From Bacillota bacterium (GTDB lineage: Bacteria > Bacillota > Bacilli > Paenibacillales > Paenibacillaceae): 14,865 bases of DNA. Shown one piece after another: positions 6,599 through 13,402 of this stretch. The first letter of the stretch is position 1; each line of letters opens with the position of its first letter. Location: NCBI GenBank assembly GCA_023433615.1, contig JAEZCJ010000226.1:1-14865 (forward strand), written 5' to 3'. Below the pieces are notes generated by a model. That model saw nothing but the letters and a program-made list of their open reading frames with translations. It did no database searches and was not told the origin of the DNA. The translations under genes were made by a program, and so were the position numbers.

Positions 6599-8488
6599 TT
6601 ATACCATGACCTTACACATGTCGTTCGTGAACGCCACCGGATCCTCGACAGGCAGCCCTTCGATGAGCAGCGCTTGGTTATACAGCAGGTTCGTGTACAG
6701 GTTGAGCTTCTCCTTGTCGGACGCGTATGCCGCCTTCAGCGATTGGAACACGTCATGCCCGACGTTGATCTCGAGCACCTTCTCCGCCTTGACGCCTTCG
6801 CCGCCGCCCGGCATCGCCTTCAGGATCTTCTCCATCTCGATCGTCAGCTCGCCCTCGGCGGACAAGCAGACCGGATGCGACTTCAGCCGCTTCGATGCCT
6901 TGACGCTCTTCACCTTGCCGGAGAGCTGCTCCTGCATGTAGGCGAACAGCTCCTTATTGTCGTTCTCCTCGGCGTCCGTCTTCTTATCCGCTTCGTCGGC
7001 CTCGATGCCGAGATCGCCGCTCGATACGGAGCGGAACTCCTTATCCTTGTACTTCATGACCATCTTGATCGCGAACTCGTCGACCTCGTCGGTGAAGTAC
7101 AGAATTTCGTAGCCCTTATCCGCGACCACCTCGGCCTGCGGCAGCTTCTCGATCCGCTCGATCGAATCGCCGGCCGCGTAGTAGATGTACTTCTGATCCT
7201 CCGGCATGCGCGAGACGTATTCTTCCAGCGTCACGAGCTTCCGCTCCTTGGAGGAAGTGAACATCAGGAGATCCTGCAGATCCTCCTTGTTCATGCCGTA
7301 GTCGCTGTACACGCCGTACTTGAGCTGGCGGCCGAACGACCCGTAGAACTTCTCGTACTTGTCGCGCTCGTCCCTCAGCAGGCTGAGCAGCGTGCTCTTG
7401 ATGCGGTTCTTGATGTTCTTCGCGATCAGCTTCAGCTGGCGGTCATGCTGCAGCAGCTCGCGGGAGATGTTGAGCGACAGATCCTCGGAGTCGACCATCC
7501 CCTTCACGAAGCTGAAGTAATCGGGCAGCAGGTCCGCGCACTTGTTCATGATCAGGACGCCATTGGAATACAGCTCCAGGCCCTTCTCGTATTCCTTCGT
7601 GTAATAGTCGAACGGCGTGTTCTCCGGAATGAACAGAATCGCGTTCTACACGACGGCGCCGTCCGCGCTGATATGGATATGCTTGATCGGCTTGTCGAAG
7701 CCGTAGCGCTTCTCCATGTAGAAATTGTTGTAATCGTCGTCCGTCAGCTCGCTCTTGTTCTTGCGCCAAATCGGCACCATGCTGTTGACGGTCTGCTCTT
7801 CCTCGTATTCCTCGAATTCGCCTTCCGCGCCCTCCTTCGGACGCTGGCCCTTCACGTCCATCTTGATCGGGTAGCGGATGAAGTCCGAATACTTCTTGAT
7901 AATCGACTTCAGGCTGTACTCTTGGAGGAACTCGTCGTAGTTGTCGTCCTCCGTGTTCGGCTTGATCGTCATCGTGATCGTCGTGCCGACGGCTGCCCGC
8001 TCCGCAGGCTCGATCGTGTAGCCGTCCGCGCCGTCGGATTCCCATTTATAAGCTTCGCTGCTGCCCAGCGCGCGGCTGACCACCGTCACGTTATCCGCGA
8101 CCATGAAGGCCGAATAGAAGCCGACGCCGAATTGGCCGATGATGTTGCGGCCTTCCTTCAGCTCGTTCTCGTTCTTGAAGGCGAGCGAGCCGCTCTTGGC
8201 GATGACCCCGAGATTGTTCTCGAGCTCATCCCGCGTCATCCCGATCCCCGTGTCGGTAATCGTGAGCGTGCGGTTGTCCTTGTCGGCCGTTACTTTAATG
8301 AAGTAATCGTCTTGGTTGAACGTCAGCGAATCGTCGCTTAACGCCTTGTAATAGATTTTGTCGATGGCGTCGCTGGCATTGGAGATAAGCTCCCGCAGGA
8401 AAATCTCCCGCTGCGTATAGATCGAGTTGATCATCATCTCGAGCAGACGCTTCGACTCGGCTTGGAATTGCTGTTTCGTGGCTGCCAT
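6599..8488 (-). pseudogene. htpG: htpG, Hsp90 chaperone interrupted by an in-frame amber codon
   Basis: Read through, this is a full-length 629-codon HtpG (the usual size is about 626 residues), an ATP-dependent cytosolic chaperone dimer. The N-terminal ATPase domain shows MAATKQQFQAESKRLLEM, LISNASDAIDK, DTGIGMTRDEL and IGQFGVGFYSAF. The middle domain shows SLNISRELLQHDRQLK with the gamma-phosphate-sensing Arg. The C-terminal dimerisation region ends VAFTNDMCKVMV. Codon 281, TAG at 7648-7646, falls in DGAVV*NAILFIPE, where relatives usually have Tyr; TAC to TAG is one change. As written it gives a 280-residue N-terminal fragment (ATPase domain plus the start of the middle domain) and a 348-residue remainder. 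The remainder could at best restart at ATG 7549, with no obvious ribosome site. The start is ATG 8488, preceded by AAGGGAG. No other lesion was found. Confidence 0.9.
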
Positions 8489-8544
8489 GTGCGCATTCTC
8501 CCTTCGATCTTGTGTACGTTGTTGATAACGATCTGACATGCAAA

Positions 8545-8571
8545 TTAGCACTCTAATCATCAGAGTGCTAA
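8545..8571. promoter_or_regulatory. Perfect CIRCE operator (HrcA binding site) of htpG
   Basis: TTAGCACTC at 8545-8553, nine bases, GAGTGCTAA at 8563-8571 is an exact match to the CIRCE consensus. It lies in the htpG leader, a few bases after the predicted transcription start and about 57 bases before the start codon. It implies repression by HrcA with release on heat or GroEL titration. Confidence 0.97.
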
Positions 8572-8584
8572 TTCTTCTACTACG

Positions 8585-8614
8585 AATTTATCACATTGGG
8601 AAAATGGGTGTCAA
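8585..8614 (-). promoter_or_regulatory. Sigma-A promoter of htpG
   Basis: On the minus strand there is a consensus -35 TTGACA (8614-8609) and a -10 ATAAAT or TAAATT (8591-8585) at 17-18 bases spacing. Transcription would start near 8578, placing the CIRCE element at about +8, the standard class I heat-shock arrangement. Confidence 0.85.
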
Positions 8615-8864
8615 CCGGGAGTCGGCGACAAGCGAATCTTGGGCATCTCGTATCCTCGGTCCATCGTCGCGTTCTGCTCGACGTCGGATATGACAGCGGG
8701 ACATGGCGCATCGCATTCCGTTACTAGAGGCGCAGCCGTCCGATCCTGCAAACAGGAAAATATCCCCACAAAACCCGTGAATTCCCCACAACAAGCGCCC
8801 GATTCCCGAATTCTGTCGAAGTCGGACGCCACAGCCATGACATTACTCGTGACGATCCGTAAGG

Positions 8865-8892
8865 TTCTTAATCGCTCCGCATCGTCTACAAT
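8865..8892 (+). promoter_or_regulatory. Candidate promoter of the ThiF / peptide / M50 cassette
   Basis: TTCTTA (8865-8870), 16 bases, TACAAT (8887-8892) lies about 47 bases ahead of the ThiF-like start codon. It is the best sigma-A-like pair in the otherwise featureless gap 8639-8938. An isolated TGTCGAA (8814-8820) matches a Spo0A core but is too short to weigh. Confidence 0.35.
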
Positions 8893-8938
8893 CGAGAACA
8901 GTGATCGACTAAGTTATGCGAAGCGAGGCTGCCATCCG

Positions 8939-10045
8939 ATGAGACCGCGATTAAAACCACTGCTTCCCGTCATCCGCCATGCGGATAACCGCCTGCAGAT
9001 CGGGGATGAACCCCGGCTTGCCGCCGAGCTCACGAACGAGAGCGGCGGACTGCTCGAACTCCTCGAGCTGATGGACGGTACGCGCACCGTACAGGAGATA
9101 CTCCGCGATGCCACCGCACCGACCGAGTCCGGCAGCGCCTCCGTGCTGACGGAAGCCGAACTGGGAGACATCCTCGATGCCCTAGACGAGCTGCGCATTC
9201 TGGACGATGCGTCCGCGGACGTCCCGCTGCAGCCCGATCAGATCCGTTATACGGGGAACTATCATTACTTCTCGGCCTTCAGCAACCTGGAGACGCCGAG
9301 CACGGCGTTCCAGCGCAGACTGAGCGACACCTCGATTGTCGTGCTCGGCATGGGCGGGCTCGGCAGCAATCTGCTGCTGCAAGCCGCCGGACTCGGCTAT
9401 GGCAAGATCCGAATGGTCGACGGCGACATCGTTGAGCTCAAGAATCTGAACCGCCAGACGTTATACGACGGGCGGAGCATCGGAAGGCGCAAGACCGAAG
9501 CCGGCCTTGCCCGCCTCGAAGCGCTCAATCCCGCGATCGCGTATACATGCATCGACCGCGTCATCGCGGGACCGCCGGACCTCGAGGATATCGTCACGGA
9601 GGACATTGACCTCGTCTTCTGCGCGATGGATTCGCCGCCTTACGAGATTCAGAGCTGGGTAGACGAGATCTGCGTGCGCCGGGGCATCCCTTACGTGGCC
9701 GGAGGCTGCGGCATGACGCAAGGCCAGTACTATTCCGTAATTCCGGGCGTAACGAACTGCAAGCGTTGCTTCTTCCGGCAGGCCTTCGGCATGCATGGCG
9801 CCGCGCTCGCTGCCGCTGCGGCCGCGCCGGTCAATCCGGCGATCGCGCCGCACATCGCGATGGTGGCCTCGCTCATGATGAGCGAGGGGCTGCGGATCTG
9901 CCTAGGCTATGCGGAACCGGTATCTGCCGGCCGCCGCACGCTGATCGACTACGTCCAGTCGAACATCGAAAGGGAAGAGCCCTGGGCAGCCGACCCGGGC
10001 TGCGCCCACTGCTCGGCACTCGCACGAAAGGAGGTGACAAGATGA
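8939..10045 (+). CDS. ThiF/E1-like adenylating enzyme with N-terminal peptide-recognition-like domain
   Basis: From ATG 8939 this is 368 residues. Residues 1-90 (RPRLKPLLPVIRHADNRLQIG ... LLELMDGTRTVQEIL ... LDALDELRILDD) resemble the PqqD-like winged-helix leader-binding part of TOMM cyclodehydratase partner proteins. Residues 130-360 are an intact E1/MoeB-type adenylation domain: GMGGLG (137-142), VDGD (160-163), the Arg of NLNRQ (172), the Lys of RRKTEA (185) and MDSP (Asp231). Two zinc pairs, CKRC (274, 277) and CAHC (355, 358), complete it. The predicted reaction is ATP-dependent activation of a peptide carboxylate. The start was chosen where domain similarity begins (GCGAGG upstream); the frame stays open to 8639 without a better start. 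The stop overlaps the next start as ATGA. Confidence 0.85.
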   Translation: MRPRLKPLLPVIRHADNRLQIGDEPRLAAELTNESGGLLELLELMDGTRTVQEILRDATAPTESGSASVLTEAELGDILDALDELRILDDASADVPLQPDQIRYTGNYHYFSAFSNLETPSTAFQRRLSDTSIVVLGMGGLGSNLLLQAAGLGYGKIRMVDGDIVELKNLNRQTLYDGRSIGRRKTEAGLARLEALNPAIAYTCIDRVIAGPPDLEDIVTEDIDLVFCAMDSPPYEIQSWVDEICVRRGIPYVAGGCGMTQGQYYSVIPGVTNCKRCFFRQAFGMHGAALAAAAAAPVNPAIAPHIAMVASLMMSEGLRICLGYAEPVSAGRRTLIDYVQSNIEREEPWAADPGCAHCSALARKEVTR

Positions 10046-10104
10046 AAATCCAAGTAAAAAAACTGGCCAACGTGAAGCTGCCAGGCATCCGTATCTGGAG
10101 CTAA
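10042..10104 (+). CDS. 20-residue basic peptide, probable RiPP precursor or signal peptide
   Basis: The sequence is MKIQVKKLANVKLPGIRIWS. It has five Lys and one Arg, no acidic residue, no Cys and no Thr; its only Ser is the C-terminal residue. Its ATG overlaps the TGA of the ThiF-like gene (ATGA), and it has a near-perfect Shine-Dalgarno AAAGGAGGTGA (10027-10037) ending four bases before the ATG. Gene-like signals this strong on so short a frame, placed between an E1-like enzyme and an M50 protease, point to a real translated peptide that is the enzyme's substrate. It does not end in Asn like MccA-type microcin precursors, lacks the Glu-Glu-Asn core of pantocin, and has no Cys/Ser/Thr-rich core for azoles or lanthionines. 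The modification is therefore unknown; activation of the C-terminal Ser carboxylate is one possibility. It could instead be an unmodified pheromone. Confidence 0.75.
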   Translation: MKIQVKKLANVKLPGIRIWS

Positions 10105-10129
10105 TCCGTATCCGGTATGATTCCTAATC

Positions 10130-10171
10130 GATGACAAGGACGGGCGAGCGCTGCTCCCCGTCCTTGTTATC
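10130..10171 (+). terminator. Hairpin between peptide gene and M50 protease gene (partial terminator/attenuator)
   Basis: A perfect 11-bp stem, ACAAGGACGGG (10134-10144) with CCCGTCCTTGT (10157-10167), extends to 15 bp with one G-U pair and has a 12-base loop. It begins 26 bases after the peptide stop codon. Only a loose T-rich tail follows, so it may stop part of the transcripts or protect the 3' end of the peptide message, keeping peptide expression above that of the protease. Confidence 0.55.
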
Positions 10172-10208
10172 ATCCTTCCATCTCTATCGATACAGGGGGC
10201 GTAATGTA

Positions 10209-11432
10209 GTGACGATCCAACTCATGCAGGAGCTGACGCCCGATGCCAGCGTGTCCCTGCACCCGCACGAGCTGCTGCCGGACGGCGAAGACGTTATCGC
10301 GAAGCGGCTCGATCTTGTCAGCTACATCTCGCTCTCGCCGGATGCCGCACGCATACTGACCTGTCTCCGCGAATGCGAACGAATGGATCTCACGCTCGCA
10401 AGGTTCGAAGCCGAGGGACTCGCCTTCGAGGACCTCCGGGATTTCGTGCTGATGCTCGCGGAATCGCAATTCGTCCACACGGTGAACGGCCATGCAATCA
10501 GCTTGCAAGCCTCCGCGCCTGCTCAGACCGTCGCACGGAGCGCGGTTGCCGGGATGCTGTTCGGCTCGGCCGCATGGATCATCTATGGCTTGATCGCCAT
10601 CGCCTCGCTGCTCTTATTCGCGTTCGCCGAGCAGACGCGCCCCGCCGGAGACGACTTCTACTTCAGCGGATCGGGGCTCGCGTCGCTCATCGTCAACCTG
10701 CTCGGCATGTGGGCTGTCGTGTTCATCCACGAGTTCGGACACGTGTATGCTGCCCGCCGAGAAGGCATTGCCGGGCGCATCTCATGGGGATACCGCTTCA
10801 TCTTCCTCGTTATCGAGACGGACGTCTCGGACATCTGGTCCATCCCTCGCCATCGGCGGTACAGCATCTATATGGGCGGGCTGGCTTGGACGTTCGCCAT
10901 CATTCTCGTGCTGCAGCTCCTCTTGTTCGCGCCGCTGCCGGACACGCTCATGAAGCTGGATCGGCTGTTCATTCTGCTGCTCCTGCAGACGATCGTGTTC
11001 CAGTTCGTCATCATCCTGCGCACGGACTTGTATTACGTGCTGACGAATTACTTCCGCATCGATGATCTGTACGAACGTGCCCTGCGCTTCCTCGGCCGGC
11101 TGGTCCGGCTGCAGACGCATGCGATCCGCCAAGATTGGACGATGCTCTCCAATCGCGATCGGCTGGTCGAGACCTCCTTCCTCGCATATAGCATTGTCGG
11201 CATCGGCATCACCGGCTTCCTGTTCATTCAGGTCGATCTGCCGTTCTTCGAGGCAACCGCTCAGGTCATCACGAGCAAGCTGCTGCACGAACCGCTATTC
11301 TCGGCAGCCTACTGGGACGGCATCTTCTTCGCGACGCTGCTGCTGAACCCGATCGTCATCGTCGCGGCCTACTGGGGCATCGATTGGCACCGCGCACGCG
11401 CGGCGCGCCGGCAGCAGCTCTGGACAAGGTGA
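10209..11432 (+). CDS. Membrane M50-family zinc metalloprotease with N-terminal recognition-like domain
   Basis: From GTG 10209 (AGGGGG nine bases upstream) it is 407 residues; the longer open frame from 10131 begins inside the hairpin and is unlikely. Residues about 30-95 (YISLSPDAARILTCLRE ... LRDFVLMLAESQFV) read like a PqqD-type winged helix. Membrane segments lie at about 115-140, 157-178, 222-242, 252-270, 323-343 and 371-390. The zinc motif HEFGH is at 174-178 within a membrane helix, and Asp273 in LRTDLYYVLTN is the likely third ligand. This matches the putative peptide zinc metalloprotease group (YydH-like) found beside ribosomal peptide genes. The predicted role is cutting or exporting the 20-residue peptide at the membrane. 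The gene ends 23 bases before the next small gene. Confidence 0.85.
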   Translation: MTIQLMQELTPDASVSLHPHELLPDGEDVIAKRLDLVSYISLSPDAARILTCLRECERMDLTLARFEAEGLAFEDLRDFVLMLAESQFVHTVNGHAISLQASAPAQTVARSAVAGMLFGSAAWIIYGLIAIASLLLFAFAEQTRPAGDDFYFSGSGLASLIVNLLGMWAVVFIHEFGHVYAARREGIAGRISWGYRFIFLVIETDVSDIWSIPRHRRYSIYMGGLAWTFAIILVLQLLLFAPLPDTLMKLDRLFILLLLQTIVFQFVIILRTDLYYVLTNYFRIDDLYERALRFLGRLVRLQTHAIRQDWTMLSNRDRLVETSFLAYSIVGIGITGFLFIQVDLPFFEATAQVITSKLLHEPLFSAAYWDGIFFATLLLNPIVIVAAYWGIDWHRARAARRQQLWTR

Positions 11433-11455
11433 TAACAGGGAGGAGAACGTAGAAT

Positions 11456-11545
11456 ATGGAGCTTAAGCGAGGGTTTATTTTCATCATCGGCATGAACATC
11501 GTCATCGCGGCATGTCTGGTCGGACTGTCGCTGCTGCTGCGTTAA
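11456..11545 (+). CDS. 29-residue single-pass membrane peptide
   Basis: The sequence is MELKRGFIFIIGMNIVIAAC followed by LVGLSLLLR: a short basic N-terminus, about 22 hydrophobic residues and a final Arg. AGGGAGGAG (11438-11445) lies 10 bases before the ATG, a strong ribosome site. It starts 23 bases after the M50 protease stop on the same strand, so it is very likely the last gene of the cassette. With so short a soluble part it is probably a membrane helper of the protease, a self-protection peptide, or a second secreted or pheromone product. A lone Cys20 sits mid-helix. No family is recognised. Confidence 0.7.
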   Translation: MELKRGFIFIIGMNIVIAACLVGLSLLLR

Positions 11546-11626
11546 TGGCGTTACTAGCAACTCTTCCGCCGCCTATGTCGTCATAGGTAGAGATAGACAA
11601 CTAGATTCAAGCGGGAGAGATTGCAG

Positions 11627-12886
11627 TTGAACCGTACGATGAAGAAAATTGCGGCGTCCGCCGCGCTGATCTCGCTGCTGGCGAGCGGCGGCGGCATCGC
11701 GGAGGCACAAGCCTTGCAGGCAACAAAGACTACCATCGAGCTGGACGGATATCCGCTTCCTTTTCCGATCGAACCGGCTGTGGTGAACGGCCTCAATATG
11801 GTACCGTTCCGGGCCATAGCGGAAGCGCTGCAAGTCGAGGTCGCATGGAACGCGAAGACGAAGACGATCACGGCGACGAAGGCAGGCGCCGACAAGGCGC
11901 AGCCGCATACCGTCATTCTGCGGTTAGGCGACTCGACAGCGTCGGTGAACGGGATGCCGGTTAAACTCCACGCGGCTCCGATATCCGAGAACGGCCATAC
12001 GCTCGTTCCGCTTGCCTTCTTCAGCTCGCAGTTCGGTGCTCACGTCGCGTGGGACGGCCCGGCGCGAACCGTCCGCATTCAATCTCCGGCCGCGGATCTC
12101 TATACGATGGGCTACTACGCGATTTCGTCCTTCGATGAGCGGGCCTACATCCCCTCGTTCGACGCCGTCGCGTTCGGCTGGTCGCGCATCGATGCCGAAG
12201 GCCGCCTGACCCTGAACGGCACGACGTTCAAGTGGCCGCAGAATGCCGGCGAAGTCACGCCGGAATCGATCGTTCGGGATACCCGAGCCGAGGGAACCCA
12301 TGCCCATCTCATGGTATTCGGCACGGACGGACAGGGAGAGCTTACCAAGCTGCTTAGCGATCCTGTCCTCAGTCGGCAAGCGGTCGACACGATAGTCGCT
12401 ACTGCCGTCGACAAGGGCTTCAACGGCATCTCGCTCGATCTCGAAGGGCTTGGACTTACCGGAGACTATGAGCAGGTACAGCAATCCTATACCGCATTCG
12501 TGCGGCTGCTGGCGTCGGAGGCCGAGCCCGCCGGGCTGACGCTCTCGATTGCCCTTCACCCGCTCAACGGGGCTTACCACGGGTACGACTACGAAGCGCT
12601 CGCCGGGCTAGCCGATGAATTGATCATCATGGCTTATCCCTATGCGAATGAAGACGCGCCCGAGCCGATGAACCGTGTCGACGAGGCGATCCGCATGGCG
12701 CTGAAGGAAGCCCCGCGAGAGAAGCTCGTGCTCGGCATCTCGTTCGGCAGCGAGGATGCGTCATCCGTGAACGGCAAGATCGGCTTAGCCAAGCGATACG
12801 GCCTCAAGGGCGTCGCGTTCTGGCGGATCGGGCTGATCGGGGAAGAAGCGATGGCCGCGATGGAGTGGACGATCCGAATGGATTAA
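11627..12886 (+). CDS. Secreted GH18-like protein with copper-amine-oxidase-type N-terminal domain
   Basis: Residues 1-29 form a Sec signal peptide (KK, then AASAALISLLASGGG, likely cut near AEAQA). Residues about 34-153 are two copper-amine-oxidase N-terminal (PF07833) units: VVNGLNMVPFRAIAEALQVEVAWNAKTKTITATK, and VNGMPV with TLVPLAFFSSQFGAHVAWDGPARTVRI. These are a common wall-associated stalk in Paenibacillus despite the name. The rest is a GH18-like barrel with FNGISLDLEG (Glu273 as acid), LIIMAYPY and a final GLKGVAFWRIG. It resembles spore-cortex or wall glucan hydrolases. Three starts are in frame; TTG 11627 is preferred because GGGAG (11613-11617) lies nine bases ahead, while TTG 11621 is too close and ATG 11639 too far. 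Its stop shares TTAA with the converging gene. Confidence 0.82.
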   Translation: MNRTMKKIAASAALISLLASGGGIAEAQALQATKTTIELDGYPLPFPIEPAVVNGLNMVPFRAIAEALQVEVAWNAKTKTITATKAGADKAQPHTVILRLGDSTASVNGMPVKLHAAPISENGHTLVPLAFFSSQFGAHVAWDGPARTVRIQSPAADLYTMGYYAISSFDERAYIPSFDAVAFGWSRIDAEGRLTLNGTTFKWPQNAGEVTPESIVRDTRAEGTHAHLMVFGTDGQGELTKLLSDPVLSRQAVDTIVATAVDKGFNGISLDLEGLGLTGDYEQVQQSYTAFVRLLASEAEPAGLTLSIALHPLNGAYHGYDYEALAGLADELIIMAYPYANEDAPEPMNRVDEAIRMALKEAPREKLVLGISFGSEDASSVNGKIGLAKRYGLKGVAFWRIGLIGEEAMAAMEWTIRMD

Positions 12887-13395
12887 GCGAGCGCGGACAG
12901 CGTGCGCAGCACATGGTCGACCAGATCGGGGATATCGCCCATCTGGTCTTCGTCGATTCGGCGGGCGAACCGCAGCTCCGCCGAGCAGCGATAGATCGCG
13001 TGCGCCTGCCCGTACACATAGCTCAGCGTCTGCACAGGCGGCTGCTCCGGCTGCCAGATGTCCCTTAAGATTTCATCGAGCCGCGGGCACTGCAAGTCAG
13101 CGTCCTCGACGGCAAGCTCGAAGCGGATCGAGAGCGTGCAGGCCGGCGTCTCGCCAGGCAGCTCCAATAGTTCGGCAGCCAAGTCCCGCAGAGAGGCTTC
13201 GAGCCGAATCTCCGCCGCGATGTCGGGGCGGTCCCGCAGCGCGAGACGGATCGCGAACTCCCGCGCCATCACGGCCAGATCGAGCCGGTCGATCCGGTTC
13301 GTCACTCGCACCTGACCGGTCAGGTTATCCAAGTCATACACTTCGTTCTCAAGGGCTACCTTGAGGTTATCGATAATCGTCGGGTCGAATAGCAT
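12883..13395 (-). CDS. Unrecognised 170-residue cytoplasmic protein
   Basis: I do not recognise the family. The 170-residue protein is acidic and helical in parts, without signal or membrane segments; it begins MLFDPTIIDNLKVALENEVYDLDN and ends DIPDLVDHVLRTLSALA. ATG 13395 is preceded by AAGGTGA at good distance; the open frame upstream runs into the DHH gene. It starts seven bases after the DHH stop codon on the same strand, so it is co-transcribed with and probably translationally dependent on that gene. Its stop codon overlaps that of the converging GH18-like gene by four bases. Confidence 0.75.
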   Translation of the reverse strand: MLFDPTIIDNLKVALENEVYDLDNLTGQVRVTNRIDRLDLAVMAREFAIRLALRDRPDIAAEIRLEASLRDLAAELLELPGETPACTLSIRFELAVEDADLQCPRLDEILRDIWQPEQPPVQTLSYVYGQAHAIYRCSAELRFARRIDEDQMGDIPDLVDHVLRTLSALA

Positions 13396-13402
13396 GGATC
13401 CG

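Noticed and set aside
6584..8341. A 585-codon open frame on the plus strand, opposite htpG.
   Set aside because: It is exactly antisense to conserved Hsp90 codons. Its protein is a low-complexity Leu/Arg/Val/Asp mix as expected from reverse-frame reading of GC-rich codons, and no ribosome site or domain supports it.
8759..8790. ATCCCCACA and TTCCCCACA as possible DnaA boxes.
   Set aside because: Both differ from TTATCCACA at two or more places, and there is no AT-rich unwinding region or replication gene nearby.
8814..8820. Single TGTCGAA upstream of the ThiF-like gene as a Spo0A site.
   Set aside because: One seven-base core without the flanking T or a second copy is expected by chance in a region of this size.
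9766..10104. A 112-codon frame ending with the 20-residue peptide, which could make the peptide the tail of a longer protein.
   Set aside because: Its first 90 codons are an alternative reading of the E1-like gene. The strong ribosome site and ATGA overlap point to initiation at 10042.
10131..10208. Upstream ATG start for the M50 protease at 10131.
   Set aside because: The extension lies within and after the hairpin, has no ribosome site, and reads as non-protein-like; GTG 10209 has AGGGGG upstream.
11572..11587. CCTATG/CATAGG hairpin after the 29-residue gene as a terminator.
   Set aside because: The stem is six base pairs with no T-run, so it is too weak to call.
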